DNA of 64,000 bases from Stutzerimonas stutzeri (GTDB lineage: Bacteria > Pseudomonadota > Gammaproteobacteria > Pseudomonadales > Pseudomonadaceae): the NCBI RefSeq assembly GCF_000590475.1, contig NZ_CP007441.1, positions 4,409,032-4,473,031 of the forward strand, read 5' to 3'. The notes beneath the pieces are model-generated. The model was not told where the DNA came from. It ran no database searches and saw nothing but the letters and a program-made list of their open reading frames with translations. Positions 36,236 to 45,008 of this stretch are shown here, piece after piece (the first letter of the stretch is position 1; the number at the start of each line of letters is the position of its first letter). The position numbers and the translations under genes are program-made.

Positions 36236-39079
36236 TCACAGCTGGGTAACCTGTATCCGCGGCAGGAACTCGACCTGCTCGCGGGTGAAGGCCTGGAATT
36301 CCTGCTGCCACTGCGACGGCACCTCGACCTTGTTCACCTGTACCGCCGTAACCTTGTACTCCGGACAGTTGGTGGCCCAGTCCGAGTTGTCCGTGGTGAT
36401 GACGTTGGCACCGGATTCCGGGTGATGGAAGGTGGTGTACACCACACCCGGCTGCATGCGCTGGGTGACCTTGGCGCGCATCACCGTCTCGCCTGCCCGG
36501 CTGTTGATGCCGACCCAGTCGCCGTCTTTGATGCCGCGGTCCTCGGCGTCCACTGGATGCAGCTCGAGGATGTCCTCGGCGTGCCAGGCCTTGTTAGCGG
36601 TACGTCGGGTCTGCGCACCGACGTTGTACTGCGAGAGGATCCGTCCGGTGGTGAGCACCAGCGGACGCTTGCGCGAAGTACGCTCATCAGTGGCGATGAA
36701 CTCGGTGATCACGAAGCGACCTTTGCCGCGCACGAAGGCGTTCTCATGCATGATCGGCGTGCCCTCCGGCGCCTCGTCGTTGCATGGCCACTGAATGCTG
36801 CCCATGCGATCGAGTTTGGCGTAGCTGACCCCGGTAAAGGTCGGCGTCAAACGGGCAATCTCATCCATGATCTGCGACGGATGGGTGTAGTTCATCGGAT
36901 AGCCGAGGGCGTTGGACAGCGCCACCGTCACCTCCCAATCCTCTTTGCCAGCCAGCGCCGGCATCACCTTGCGCACCGGCGAGATGCGCCGTTCGGCGTT
37001 GGTGAAAGTGCCGTTCTTCTCCAGGAAGGACGCGCCCGGCAGGAACACATGAGCGTACTTGGCGGTTTCGTTGAGGAACAGGTCCTGCACCACCACGCAC
37101 TCCATGGCCTTGAGCGCATCGGTGACGTGCTGGGTGTCGGGGTCGGACTGCGCCGGGTCCTCGCCCTGGATATAGAGCCCCTTGAAGGTACCGGCATGCG
37201 CCGCCGCCAGCATGTTTGGAATCCGCAGCCCTGGTTCGTCGAGCAGCGTGACGCCCCAGGCTTGCTCGAACAGTGGCCGTGCTACCGGATCGGAAACATG
37301 ACGGTAGCCTGGCAGTTCATGGGGGAAGGAACCCATGTCGCAGGAGCCTTGCACATTGTTCTGCCCACGCAGCGGGTTCACCCCGACACCTGGTCGACCG
37401 ATATTGCCGGTGGCCATGGCCAGGTTGGCGATGGCCATCACGGTCGAAGACCCCTGGCTGTGCTCGGTGACGCCCAGACCATAATAAATCGCCGCGTTTC
37501 CGCCGGTGGCGTACAGGCGGGCGGCGGCGCGCACTTCTGTAGCCGGCACGCCGGTCAGCTCCTGCATCGCCTCGGGGCTGTTGCGCTGCTCGCCTACAAA
37601 GGCGCGCCATTGCTCGAAAGCCTCGGCTTCGCAGCGCTCGGCGACGAAGGCCTCGTTGACCAGTCCATCCGTGACGATCACGTGGGCCAGACTGTTGAGC
37701 AGAGCGACGTTGCTGCCGGGGCGTAGTTGCAGATGGTGCTCGGCTTTGATGTGCGGGCTGCGCACCAGGTCGATACCGCGCGGGTCGGCAACGATCAGCC
37801 GCGCACCTTCGCGCAGACGGCGCTTGAGCTGCGAGCCGAACACCGGGTGGCCGTCGGTGGGGTTGGCGCCGATCACCAGCACCACGTCGGCCGACAGCAC
37901 CGAATCGAAGTCCTGGGTGCCGGCGGATTCGCCAAGCGTGACTTTCAGGCCGTAGCCAGTTGGTGAATGACAAACCCTGGCGCAGGTGTCGACGTTGTTA
38001 TTGCCAAAGGCCGCTCGCACCAGCTTCTGTACCAGATAGGTTTCCTCGTTGGTGCAACGCGAGGAGGTCAGCCCGCCGACCGAATCGCGGCCGTACTGCG
38101 CCTGGATTTCCTTGAAACGCTTGGCGGCATGGCCAATCGCTTCGTCCCAGTCCACCGGCCGCCAGGGCTCGTTGATACTGTCGCGGATCATCGGCGTCTT
38201 GATGCGGTCCGGGTGCGTGGCGTAACCCCAGGCGAAACGGCCCTTGACGCAGGCATGCCCGTGGTTGGCATGGCCATTCTTGTTCGGCACCATACGCACC
38301 ACTTCGTTGCCCTTGACCTCAGCCTTGAACGAGCAGCCGACACCGCAATACGCGCAGGTGGTGGTCACGCTGCGTTCGGCCTGGCCCATCTCGATCAGCG
38401 ACTTCTCGGTCAGGGTGGCGGTCGGGCAGGCATTCACGCAGGCACCGCAGGACACGCATTCGGAATCGAGGAAGTTCTCAGCCTGGCTGGCGGCTACCCG
38501 CGAATCGAAGCCACGGCCATCGATGGTCAGGGCAAAGGTGCCCTGCACCTCCTCGCAAGCGCGCACGCAGCGGTTACAGACGATGCACTTGGCCGGGTCA
38601 TAGGTGAAATAGGGGTTGGATTCATCCTTGGCCTCGGCCAGATGCGTCTTGACCGGGTCGTAGCGCACCTCGCGCAAGCCGACCACGCCGGCCATGTCCT
38701 GCAGCTCGCAATTGCCGTTAGCCGAGCAGGTCAGGCAGTCCAGCGGGTGGTCGGAGATGTAAAGTTCCATGGTGCCGCGGCGAAGTTCCGCCAGTTTCGG
38801 ACTTTGCGTGCGCACCTTCATGCCCGGTTCGACCGGAGTGGTGCAGGAGGCCGGGAAGCCTCGCCGGCCTTCGATCTCCACCGTGCACAGACGGCACGAG
38901 CCGAACGGCTCCAGGCTATCGCTGGCGCACAGCTTGGGCACAGAAATGCCGGCTTCCTGAGCGGCGCGCATCACCGAGGTGCCCGCGGGCACGCTGATCG
39001 CTGTGCCGTCGATTTCCACCGTTACCGGGGCGCCGGTGCGGGCGGGAGTGCCATAGTCGAGTTCACGATACAGGGCCAT
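36236..39079 (-). CDS. fdsA: NAD-dependent formate dehydrogenase alpha subunit FdsA
   Basis: The 947-residue catalytic subunit oxidising formate to CO2. N-terminal [2Fe-2S] ligands lie in CASDSLEPFGSCRLC, further clusters in CLTCSANGNCELQ and two ferredoxin-type CxxCxxC motifs (CIVCNRC, CVSCGACVNAC), then CAYCGVGC before the bis-MGD domain. The metal ligand is a Cys (RVCHSPTG, near residue 370), not selenocysteine. The C-terminal cofactor domain includes RPLVLTTGRILSQYN. Electrons pass to FdsB and NAD. Confidence 0.96.
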   Translation of the reverse strand: MALYRELDYGTPARTGAPVTVEIDGTAISVPAGTSVMRAAQEAGISVPKLCASDSLEPFGSCRLCTVEIEGRRGFPASCTTPVEPGMKVRTQSPKLAELRRGTMELYISDHPLDCLTCSANGNCELQDMAGVVGLREVRYDPVKTHLAEAKDESNPYFTYDPAKCIVCNRCVRACEEVQGTFALTIDGRGFDSRVAASQAENFLDSECVSCGACVNACPTATLTEKSLIEMGQAERSVTTTCAYCGVGCSFKAEVKGNEVVRMVPNKNGHANHGHACVKGRFAWGYATHPDRIKTPMIRDSINEPWRPVDWDEAIGHAAKRFKEIQAQYGRDSVGGLTSSRCTNEETYLVQKLVRAAFGNNNVDTCARVCHSPTGYGLKVTLGESAGTQDFDSVLSADVVLVIGANPTDGHPVFGSQLKRRLREGARLIVADPRGIDLVRSPHIKAEHHLQLRPGSNVALLNSLAHVIVTDGLVNEAFVAERCEAEAFEQWRAFVGEQRNSPEAMQELTGVPATEVRAAARLYATGGNAAIYYGLGVTEHSQGSSTVMAIANLAMATGNIGRPGVGVNPLRGQNNVQGSCDMGSFPHELPGYRHVSDPVARPLFEQAWGVTLLDEPGLRIPNMLAAAHAGTFKGLYIQGEDPAQSDPDTQHVTDALKAMECVVVQDLFLNETAKYAHVFLPGASFLEKNGTFTNAERRISPVRKVMPALAGKEDWEVTVALSNALGYPMNYTHPSQIMDEIARLTPTFTGVSYAKLDRMGSIQWPCNDEAPEGTPIMHENAFVRGKGRFVITEFIATDERTSRKRPLVLTTGRILSQYNVGAQTRRTANKAWHAEDILELHPVDAEDRGIKDGDWVGINSRAGETVMRAKVTQRMQPGVVYTTFHHPESGANVITTDNSDWATNCPEYKVTAVQVNKVEVPSQWQQEFQAFTREQVEFLPRIQVTQL

Positions 39080-39094
39080 GTCTATGCCTCCGGA

Positions 39095-40657
39095 TCAGCG
39101 GGCTTCGGCGGTGTCGCCGAAATCCTCTGGAAAATGATTGAGTGCACTCATTACCGGGTAAGGAGTCATCCCGCCGAGGGCGCAGAGCGAAGCGCCGAGC
39201 ATGGTGTCGCACAGGCTTTTGAGCAGCTCGATGCGTCCCGTCTGCGGACCTTCGGAACGGGCGACGATGATCTGGTCGAGCAGCTCCTCGCCGCGGGTCG
39301 AGCCGATTCGGCACGGCGTGCATTTGCCGCAGGATTCCACCGCGCAGAACTCCATGGCATAACGGGCCATGTCGGCCATGTCGACCGTGTCGTCGAACAC
39401 CACGATACCGCCGTGGCCAAGCACCGCACCGAGCGCGGCGAAGGCCTCGTAATCCAGCGGCGTATCGAACTGCGATTCCGGCAGATAAGCGCCCAACGGG
39501 CCGCCGACCTGCACCGCGCGGATCGGCCGACCGCTGGCCGAACCGCCGCCGTATTCGTAAAGCAACTCGCGCAGCGTGATGCCGAAGGCTTTCTCGATCA
39601 GGCCGCCGCGGGCGATATTGCCGGTCAGCTGGATTGGCAGCGTGCCGAGCGAGCGGCCCATGCCGTAATCCTTGTAATAGGCGCCGCCCTTGTCGAGGAT
39701 GATCGGCACCGAGGCCAGGGAGATCACGTTGTTGATCACCGTCGGCATGCCGAACAGCCCTTCGATGGCAGGTAGCGGCGGTTTCGGCCGCACGGTGCCG
39801 CGCTTGCCTTCGACGCTTTCCAGCAGCGCGGTTTCTTCGCCGCAGATATAGGCGCCGGCGCCGCGGCGCAGCTCCAGGTGGAAGGCCTTTCCGCTGCCAA
39901 GCACGTCGTCACCCAGGTAGCCGGCAGCACAGGCGCTGGCGATCGCCGTCTTGAGCACGGCCTCGGCGTGCGGATATTCGGAACGTAGATAGAGGTAGCC
40001 CATGGTCGCGCCGACGGCCAGACCAGCGATGGTCATGCCCTCGATCAGCACATAGGGGTCGTCTTCCATCACCATGCGGTCGGAAAAAGTGCCCGAGTCG
40101 CCTTCATCAGCGTTGCAGACGATGTACTTCTGCGCCGCTTCGCAGCCAAGCACGGTGCGCCATTTGATGCCGGTGGGGAATGCGGCACCGCCGCGACCGC
40201 GCAGGCCGGACTCGGTGACTTCGGCGACGATCGCCTCGGGCGTCATGCCCAATGCACGTTTAAGGCCGCGGTAGCCGTCGTGGGCAATGTAGTCATCCAG
40301 AGACAGCGGATCAGTGATGCCCACGCGAGCGAAGGTCAGCCGCTCCTGGCGCTTGAGGTATTCGATCTCATCGGTCGGCCCATGGCCCAGCGGGTGGGCC
40401 TTGCCTTCAAGAAAACCGTTGTCGAACAGACCGGCGACATCCCTTGGCTTGACCGGGCCGTAGGCGACACGGCCAGCAGCGGTGGCGACCTCGACCAGAG
40501 GCTCGAGCCAGAACAGCCCGCGCGAGCCATTTCGTACCAGTTTCAGTTCGATGCCACGGGCCGCAGCCTCGGCAGTGATGGCCTGGACCACCTTGTCGGC
40601 ACCCAGACTGAGCGCGGTGACGTCACGTGGCACATAGACGGTAATGGCCTCGCTCAT
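39095..40657 (-). CDS. fdsB: NAD-dependent formate dehydrogenase beta subunit FdsB
   Basis: A 520-residue NuoF-like subunit binding FMN and NADH. FMN/NAD loop GRGGAAFPTGIKW, GAGAYICGEETALLES and the 4Fe-4S motif ESCGKCTPCRIGSTRGEELL are clear. A thioredoxin-like N-terminal region (about 1-110) precedes the core, as in soluble fds enzymes. It overlaps fdsG by four bases and is 15 bp from fdsA. Confidence 0.96.
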   Translation of the reverse strand: MSEAITVYVPRDVTALSLGADKVVQAITAEAAARGIELKLVRNGSRGLFWLEPLVEVATAAGRVAYGPVKPRDVAGLFDNGFLEGKAHPLGHGPTDEIEYLKRQERLTFARVGITDPLSLDDYIAHDGYRGLKRALGMTPEAIVAEVTESGLRGRGGAAFPTGIKWRTVLGCEAAQKYIVCNADEGDSGTFSDRMVMEDDPYVLIEGMTIAGLAVGATMGYLYLRSEYPHAEAVLKTAIASACAAGYLGDDVLGSGKAFHLELRRGAGAYICGEETALLESVEGKRGTVRPKPPLPAIEGLFGMPTVINNVISLASVPIILDKGGAYYKDYGMGRSLGTLPIQLTGNIARGGLIEKAFGITLRELLYEYGGGSASGRPIRAVQVGGPLGAYLPESQFDTPLDYEAFAALGAVLGHGGIVVFDDTVDMADMARYAMEFCAVESCGKCTPCRIGSTRGEELLDQIIVARSEGPQTGRIELLKSLCDTMLGASLCALGGMTPYPVMSALNHFPEDFGDTAEAR

Positions 40658-41148
40658 ACGCGCACCTCCCGTTCAGCCAGCAATTCCAGCAGGCCCTCGG
40701 CATCGACGCGGCCATGCACCTCACCATCGAGCATGGCGTTCGGTGCACAGGCGCAGTTACCCAGGCAATACACCGCTTCAAAGCTCAGGCTGCCATCTTC
40801 GCGGGTTTCGCCAAGCTGCAGGCCGAGTTTCTCCTCGAGCTCGACGGTCAATGCCTTGACTCCCATCGACCGGCATGCCTCGGCCTGGCACAGCTTGAGC
40901 ACCTGGCGACCCGGCGGCGTCGCGCGGAAGTCGTGGTAGAAGCTGACCACCCCGTGCACCTCGGCGCGTGACAGGCTGAGGTCCTCTGCGATCAACGGCA
41001 ACAAATCCGGTGGTATCGCGCCGAGGCGGTCCTGGATGTCATGAAGGACGGGCAGCAGCGCGCCTGGCTGGCCGCGGTGCGCGACCAATACCTCGCGGGC
41101 GACGGCCTGGCAATGCTCGGGGGCGAAGCGCTGGGGAAGAGTGGCCAT
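40654..41148 (-). CDS. fdsG: NAD-dependent formate dehydrogenase gamma subunit FdsG
   Basis: A 164-residue NuoE-like subunit with a [2Fe-2S] cluster; ligands are in LCQAEACRSMG and CLGNCACAPNAML. First gene of the fdsGBA-fdsD-fdhD operon, which faces a divergent regulator 200 bp away. The order matches soluble formate dehydrogenases of the Cupriavidus type. Confidence 0.95.
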   Translation of the reverse strand: MATLPQRFAPEHCQAVAREVLVAHRGQPGALLPVLHDIQDRLGAIPPDLLPLIAEDLSLSRAEVHGVVSFYHDFRATPPGRQVLKLCQAEACRSMGVKALTVELEEKLGLQLGETREDGSLSFEAVYCLGNCACAPNAMLDGEVHGRVDAEGLLELLAEREVRV

Positions 41149-41342
41149 GTTCTAGGCTCCAGCCGGCGGCTATAACCGGTGCTGTCGGGAGACAAGCGCC
41201 ACACATCACGGCTGATGGGCGCGTATCCCAGGCGGCCCCTAAAGGGCTCGCCACATATGAATTGAAGTTCTTATACTTGGCCGCAAAGCGCCCATGAACG
41301 GCACACTAGCATGGGCATACAGCCAAACAAATATGAAGTCAT

Positions 41343-41354
41343 GATCATATGATC
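41343..41354 (+). promoter_or_regulatory. Perfect 12-bp palindrome over the start codon of the formate regulator
   Basis: GATCATATGATC is its own reverse complement and contains the ATG (41349) of the regulator gene. A CATATGA copy also occurs at 41254-41260 nearer fdsG. Binding there would block the regulator's own translation or transcription; an autoregulatory operator is inference. Confidence 0.45.
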
Positions 41355-42437
41355 CGTATCGATATCCAGCCGCGCTGGCGTTTTCATCAGCACGACGGCA
41401 GCAGCCTCGACCCCCAGGGACTGGAGCTGCTGCAGGCCGTACACGACACCGGCAAGCTGACCGAGGCCGCCGCTCGGGTCGGCTACTCCTACCGCCATGC
41501 CTGGAACCTGCTGGGCAAATGGCAGGCTTTCTTCGGCAGCCCGCTGATCGAGCTGGAGCGCGGCAAGGGTGCGCGCCTGGCGCCGCTGGGGGAAAAGTTG
41601 CTATGGGCCGACCAGCGTATCCGCGCGCGACTCTCGCCCCAGCTGGACAACCTCGCTGGCGAGCTGGAGCTGGAATTGAACCGGGTGCTGCAGGCCAGCA
41701 ATCCCGGCCTGCGCATCCATGCCAGCCACGGCTTCGCCGTGGCGGCGCTGCGCGAGTGGCTGGAACGCGACCCCAGTTGGCAATGGGACGTGCAATTTCG
41801 CGGCGGCAGCGAGGCGATGATCGCCCTCCACCGCCACGATTGCGAGGTGGCCGGCCTGCACGTGCCGGCCGGGCCGCTCGGGGCGCTGAGCATGAACCGC
41901 ATCCAGCCCTGGCTACGCTCCGACCAGCGGGTGATTACCTTTGTCGTGCGCACCCAGGGGTTGATACTCGCCCCCGGCAATCCGCTCGGCATCGAGGGAC
42001 TGGCGGACCTGATGCGTGGCGACATGCGTTTCGTCAACCGCGAGCCGGGGTCTGGCACGCGCCTGCTGCTTGAGGACCTGCTGCGCCGCGACGGCCTGGA
42101 CAGCTCCGCGATCCACAACCTGCACAACGAGGAGTTCACCCACGCGGCAGTGGCCGCCTATGTCGCCAGCGGCATGGCCGATGTCGGCTTCGGTGTTGAA
42201 GCGGCGGCGCGCCAGTTCGGCCTCGACTTCATCCCCGTCGCGCGCGAGCACTACTGCCTACTGTGCCGCGAGGATAGCCTCGACCTGCCCGCCATGACCG
42301 CGCTGCTACGGGTATTGCAGAACCCCGACTTTCAGGCGCGCATCAGCCGCCTGCCGGGCTACGCCTTGAGCCGCCCGGGCGAGGTGCTGCTGTTGACCCA
42401 GGCGCTGGAGCAATGGAGCCGAGAAAGCCTGATCTGA
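41349..42437 (+). CDS. ModE-like regulator with periplasmic-binding-like domain, divergent from fds
   Basis: A 362-residue protein. The N-terminal winged helix (about 20-90; LQAVHDTGKLTEAAARVGYSYRHAWNLL) is of the LysR/ModE type, followed by a substrate-binding-like domain (about 115-340; NREPGSGTRLLLEDLL). This pair of domains is seen in regulators next to molybdenum enzymes, and one near fds operons is sometimes called FdsR. It probably controls formate dehydrogenase in response to formate or molybdate; which one cannot be seen. Confidence 0.88.
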   Translation: MIRIDIQPRWRFHQHDGSSLDPQGLELLQAVHDTGKLTEAAARVGYSYRHAWNLLGKWQAFFGSPLIELERGKGARLAPLGEKLLWADQRIRARLSPQLDNLAGELELELNRVLQASNPGLRIHASHGFAVAALREWLERDPSWQWDVQFRGGSEAMIALHRHDCEVAGLHVPAGPLGALSMNRIQPWLRSDQRVITFVVRTQGLILAPGNPLGIEGLADLMRGDMRFVNREPGSGTRLLLEDLLRRDGLDSSAIHNLHNEEFTHAAVAAYVASGMADVGFGVEAAARQFGLDFIPVAREHYCLLCREDSLDLPAMTALLRVLQNPDFQARISRLPGYALSRPGEVLLLTQALEQWSRESLI

Positions 42438-42575
42438 ACCCTTATCATCCGACTGGCAGAATTGTGAATCGCATCCCAACGTTGGCGAGCGAACAAGCGA
42501 AGCGGGAACCCACATGGGCAACGACGGTCTATCGCGCCATTCTCGCCGCAAGGCGACTCTGTCCTCGAGGTGTTC

Positions 42576-43034
42576 ATGAAGTCTGCGCAGTTGCTCCTCC
42601 TCCTTCTCGGCCTGACCAGCGGTGGTTTCGCCATGGCAAGTAACACCGAAGCCGCCGTTGGCGGCGCTCTGGGCGGTGCACTCGGCACGGTGGTCGGTGA
42701 GCATCTCGGCGGTTCGACAGGCGCCACCATCGGTGCCGGTGTCGGCGGCGCCGCTGGCGGTATGGTTGGTGCTGACAAGCGCAGCCGCACCGAGGCTGCC
42801 ATCGGTGGCGGGCTCGGCGCGGCAGGAGGTAACGTGATCGGCCAGCGCGTCGGCGGCAGTACCGGTGGTTTGATTGGCGCGGCCGTGGGTGGCGGCGCCG
42901 GTGGCGCAATTGGCAATGCTTACGGCGACGATGATGACGATCGCAGCGAGCGCCGCTACCGTGACGATCGCCGTTACCATCCCGGCAAAGCCAAGGGTCA
43001 CTACAAGCACAAACACAAGCAGCATCACGACTGA
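42576..43034 (+). CDS. Glycine-zipper envelope protein
   Basis: A 152-residue protein with a signal peptide (MKSAQLLLLLLGLTSGGFAMA) followed by repeated GxxxG helices (GGALGGALGTVVGEHLGG, GGGLGAAGGNVIGQRVGG, GGLIGAAVGGGAGGAIG) and a His/Lys-rich tail (HYKHKHKQHHD). Such proteins sit in the envelope; a specific role is not known. The ATG at 42576 is preferred over a GTG six bases upstream. Confidence 0.8.
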   Translation: MKSAQLLLLLLGLTSGGFAMASNTEAAVGGALGGALGTVVGEHLGGSTGATIGAGVGGAAGGMVGADKRSRTEAAIGGGLGAAGGNVIGQRVGGSTGGLIGAAVGGGAGGAIGNAYGDDDDDRSERRYRDDRRYHPGKAKGHYKHKHKQHHD

Positions 43035-43138
43035 ACAGCCGCTCCGCGGCGCCAATGCTATTCATCTGGCAATCACGCACAGCGGGGCTGTCCGACGAGC
43101 TTGGCTTTGCGGAAATTCAGGAGCGCTTGCGGACCCTG

Positions 43139-43200
43139 ATTTATTCGCCAACCAAGACTCACTTCCAGCGTCTGGCGTAACCACTGAGATCGGCGCCAGA
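43139..43200 (-). pseudogene. Degenerate second copy of the 3' end of the thioesterase gene
   Basis: About 40 bases here align at roughly 80 percent with the last codons of the thioesterase gene downstream (43340-43380), sharing for instance CTTCCAGCG and AACCACT, with single-base gaps. In the minus strand it would read PI-SG-R, then frameshift. It looks like an eroded partial duplicate. Confidence 0.4.
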
Positions 43201-43319
43201 CGATGACTGGCGCAACTACGCCAGCGCCCAGCTACACAGATCTACAACTCGTTGGCTTAAGGCGCGCCAAGGTGGCTGCAAATCTTCGGTCACCGGAATA
43301 TATCGGGCACAGCCCGAGC

Positions 43320-43763
43320 TTAATCGGCCACCACAACCAGCGCTTCCAGCGCTTGGCGCAAACCACTCGGGATCGGAGTTGGCCGATTACTCGCACGATT
43401 CACGAATACATGCACGAAGCGCCCGGCCGCACAGGCTTGGTCATCACCCGCCTTGAAGATTGCCAATTCGTACTGCACCGAACTGTTGCCGAGCTTGCCA
43501 ACCCGTAGACCGACTTCAAGCGCATCGGGAAAGGCGATCGAGGCGAAGTAGTCGCACGAAGAGCTGACCACGAACCCCACCACCTCGCCTTCGTGAATGT
43601 CCAGCCCACCGCGTTCAATCAGGTAAGCATTCACCGCGCTGTCAAAATAGCTGTAATAGACGACGTTGTTCACGTGGCCGTAGATGTCATTGTCATGCCA
43701 GCGCGTAGTGATCGGCTGGAAGTGGCGGTAGTCGGCACGCAAATGCTGCGGTTGTTCGGCCAT
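43320..43763 (-). CDS. Acyl-CoA thioesterase, hotdog fold (4HBT type)
   Basis: A 147-residue single hotdog-domain protein. The HDNDIYGHVNNVVYYSYFD segment with the catalytic Asp is diagnostic for the 4-hydroxybenzoyl-CoA thioesterase group. The ATG at 43763 follows AAGGAT. It probably hydrolyses acyl-CoA and may belong functionally to the neighbouring acyl-CoA oxidation genes, which run in the same direction. Confidence 0.9.
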   Translation of the reverse strand: MAEQPQHLRADYRHFQPITTRWHDNDIYGHVNNVVYYSYFDSAVNAYLIERGGLDIHEGEVVGFVVSSSCDYFASIAFPDALEVGLRVGKLGNSSVQYELAIFKAGDDQACAAGRFVHVFVNRASNRPTPIPSGLRQALEALVVVAD

Positions 43764-43820
43764 TGGGAATCCTTGAGTAGGCAAAGCGCTGCGCCACGCT
43801 AACGCGACGCAGCGCGCGGC

Positions 43821-44984
43821 TCAGTATGCTGCTTGGTAAATCGCCAAGGCGTCGGCCTCGGTGACTTCGCGCGGATTGTTGACGAGCAGGCGCTGCTGAA
43901 GCATCGCCTCCTTGGCCAGCTGCGGCAGCATGTCTTCCGGCACGCCGGCATCGCGCAGACGGGTCGGCAGGCCAACGCGTGCGCTCATCTGCTCGAACTC
44001 CTCGATCAGCTGCTCGGCGTAGGTCGAAGGGTCATCGGTGCGCAGCCGGTCACCGAGGATGATCGGCGCCAGCTCGCCGTAATGCGTCGTCGCGGCGCTG
44101 ACGTTGAAGCGCAGCACCTGCGGCAGTACGAGCGCATTGGATAACCCGTGCGGAATATGAAAATTGCCGCCCAACGGATAAGCCAACGCATGCACCGCCG
44201 CCACCGGCGCATTGGCGAACGCCTGGCCGGCCAGACAGGCGCCTAGCAGCATGGCCTGCCGCGCCTCGCGGTTCTGCCCGTTGTGCACCGCCTCGTCGAG
44301 GTTGGCGGCCAGCAGGCGCAGCGCCTCGCGAGCCAGCAGGTCGGACATGGGGTTCTTCTTCAATGCGCTGGTATAGGCCTCGATGGCATGCACCATGGCG
44401 TCGATACCGGTGGCGGCGGTCACTGCAGGCGGCAAGCCAAGGGTGAGATCGGCATCCAGCAGCGCCAGGTCCGGCAGCAGCATCGGCGAGACCACACCCA
44501 TCTTGGTCGTCTCGCCAGTGGTGATGATGGCGATCTGGGTGACCTCGGACCCGGTGCCAGCAGTGGTCGGCACTTGAATCAGCGGCAGACGTTTGCCCTT
44601 GGCGTTACCGACTCCGTAGATGTCTTGCAGCGATTGCGAGCAATCCGGATGCGCCAGCAGTGCCACCAGCTTGGCCACGTCCATCGAGCTTCCACCACCG
44701 AAGCCAATGATGAGATCGGCTTTGAGCGATTTGGCCTGTTCTACCGCCGCCATGACGATGTGCTCCGGCGGGTCGGCGATGACCTGATCGTAGACCGCGA
44801 CCTGTAGCCCTTCGGTCTCGAAGCCCGGCAGTACTTCGCTGAGCAGGCCGAAACGGGTGATGCCCGGGTCGGTCACAACCAGCACCGAGCGCGCGCCGCG
44901 CTCCTGGCAGAGGCTGGCCAGGCGGCGCGACGAGCCGGGCTCGCAGATCAATTGAGCGGTTGTAGCAAAGCTGAACGGATGCAT
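43821..44984 (-). CDS. Iron-containing alcohol dehydrogenase
   Basis: A 387-residue group III dehydrogenase. NAD-binding GFGGGSSMDVAKL, PTTAGTGSEVTQIAII and the metal ligands around HALAYPLGGNFHIPHGLSN are present. The substrate is unknown. It follows the acyl-CoA dehydrogenase gene by 24 bp and is probably in the same operon, suggesting oxidation of an alcohol that then enters the acyl-CoA steps. Confidence 0.93.
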   Translation of the reverse strand: MHPFSFATTAQLICEPGSSRRLASLCQERGARSVLVVTDPGITRFGLLSEVLPGFETEGLQVAVYDQVIADPPEHIVMAAVEQAKSLKADLIIGFGGGSSMDVAKLVALLAHPDCSQSLQDIYGVGNAKGKRLPLIQVPTTAGTGSEVTQIAIITTGETTKMGVVSPMLLPDLALLDADLTLGLPPAVTAATGIDAMVHAIEAYTSALKKNPMSDLLAREALRLLAANLDEAVHNGQNREARQAMLLGACLAGQAFANAPVAAVHALAYPLGGNFHIPHGLSNALVLPQVLRFNVSAATTHYGELAPIILGDRLRTDDPSTYAEQLIEEFEQMSARVGLPTRLRDAGVPEDMLPQLAKEAMLQQRLLVNNPREVTEADALAIYQAAY

Positions 44985-45008
44985 CGGTGCCTCCTGTGAT
45001 TGATTAGC

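Noticed and set aside
37965..37980. Possible selenocysteine in formate dehydrogenase
   Set aside because: The metal-ligand position is an ordinary Cys codon (RVCHSPT) and no in-frame TGA is present.
37967..39775. 602-codon open frame antisense to fdsA and fdsB
   Set aside because: Covers two certain genes on the other strand and shows no family signature.
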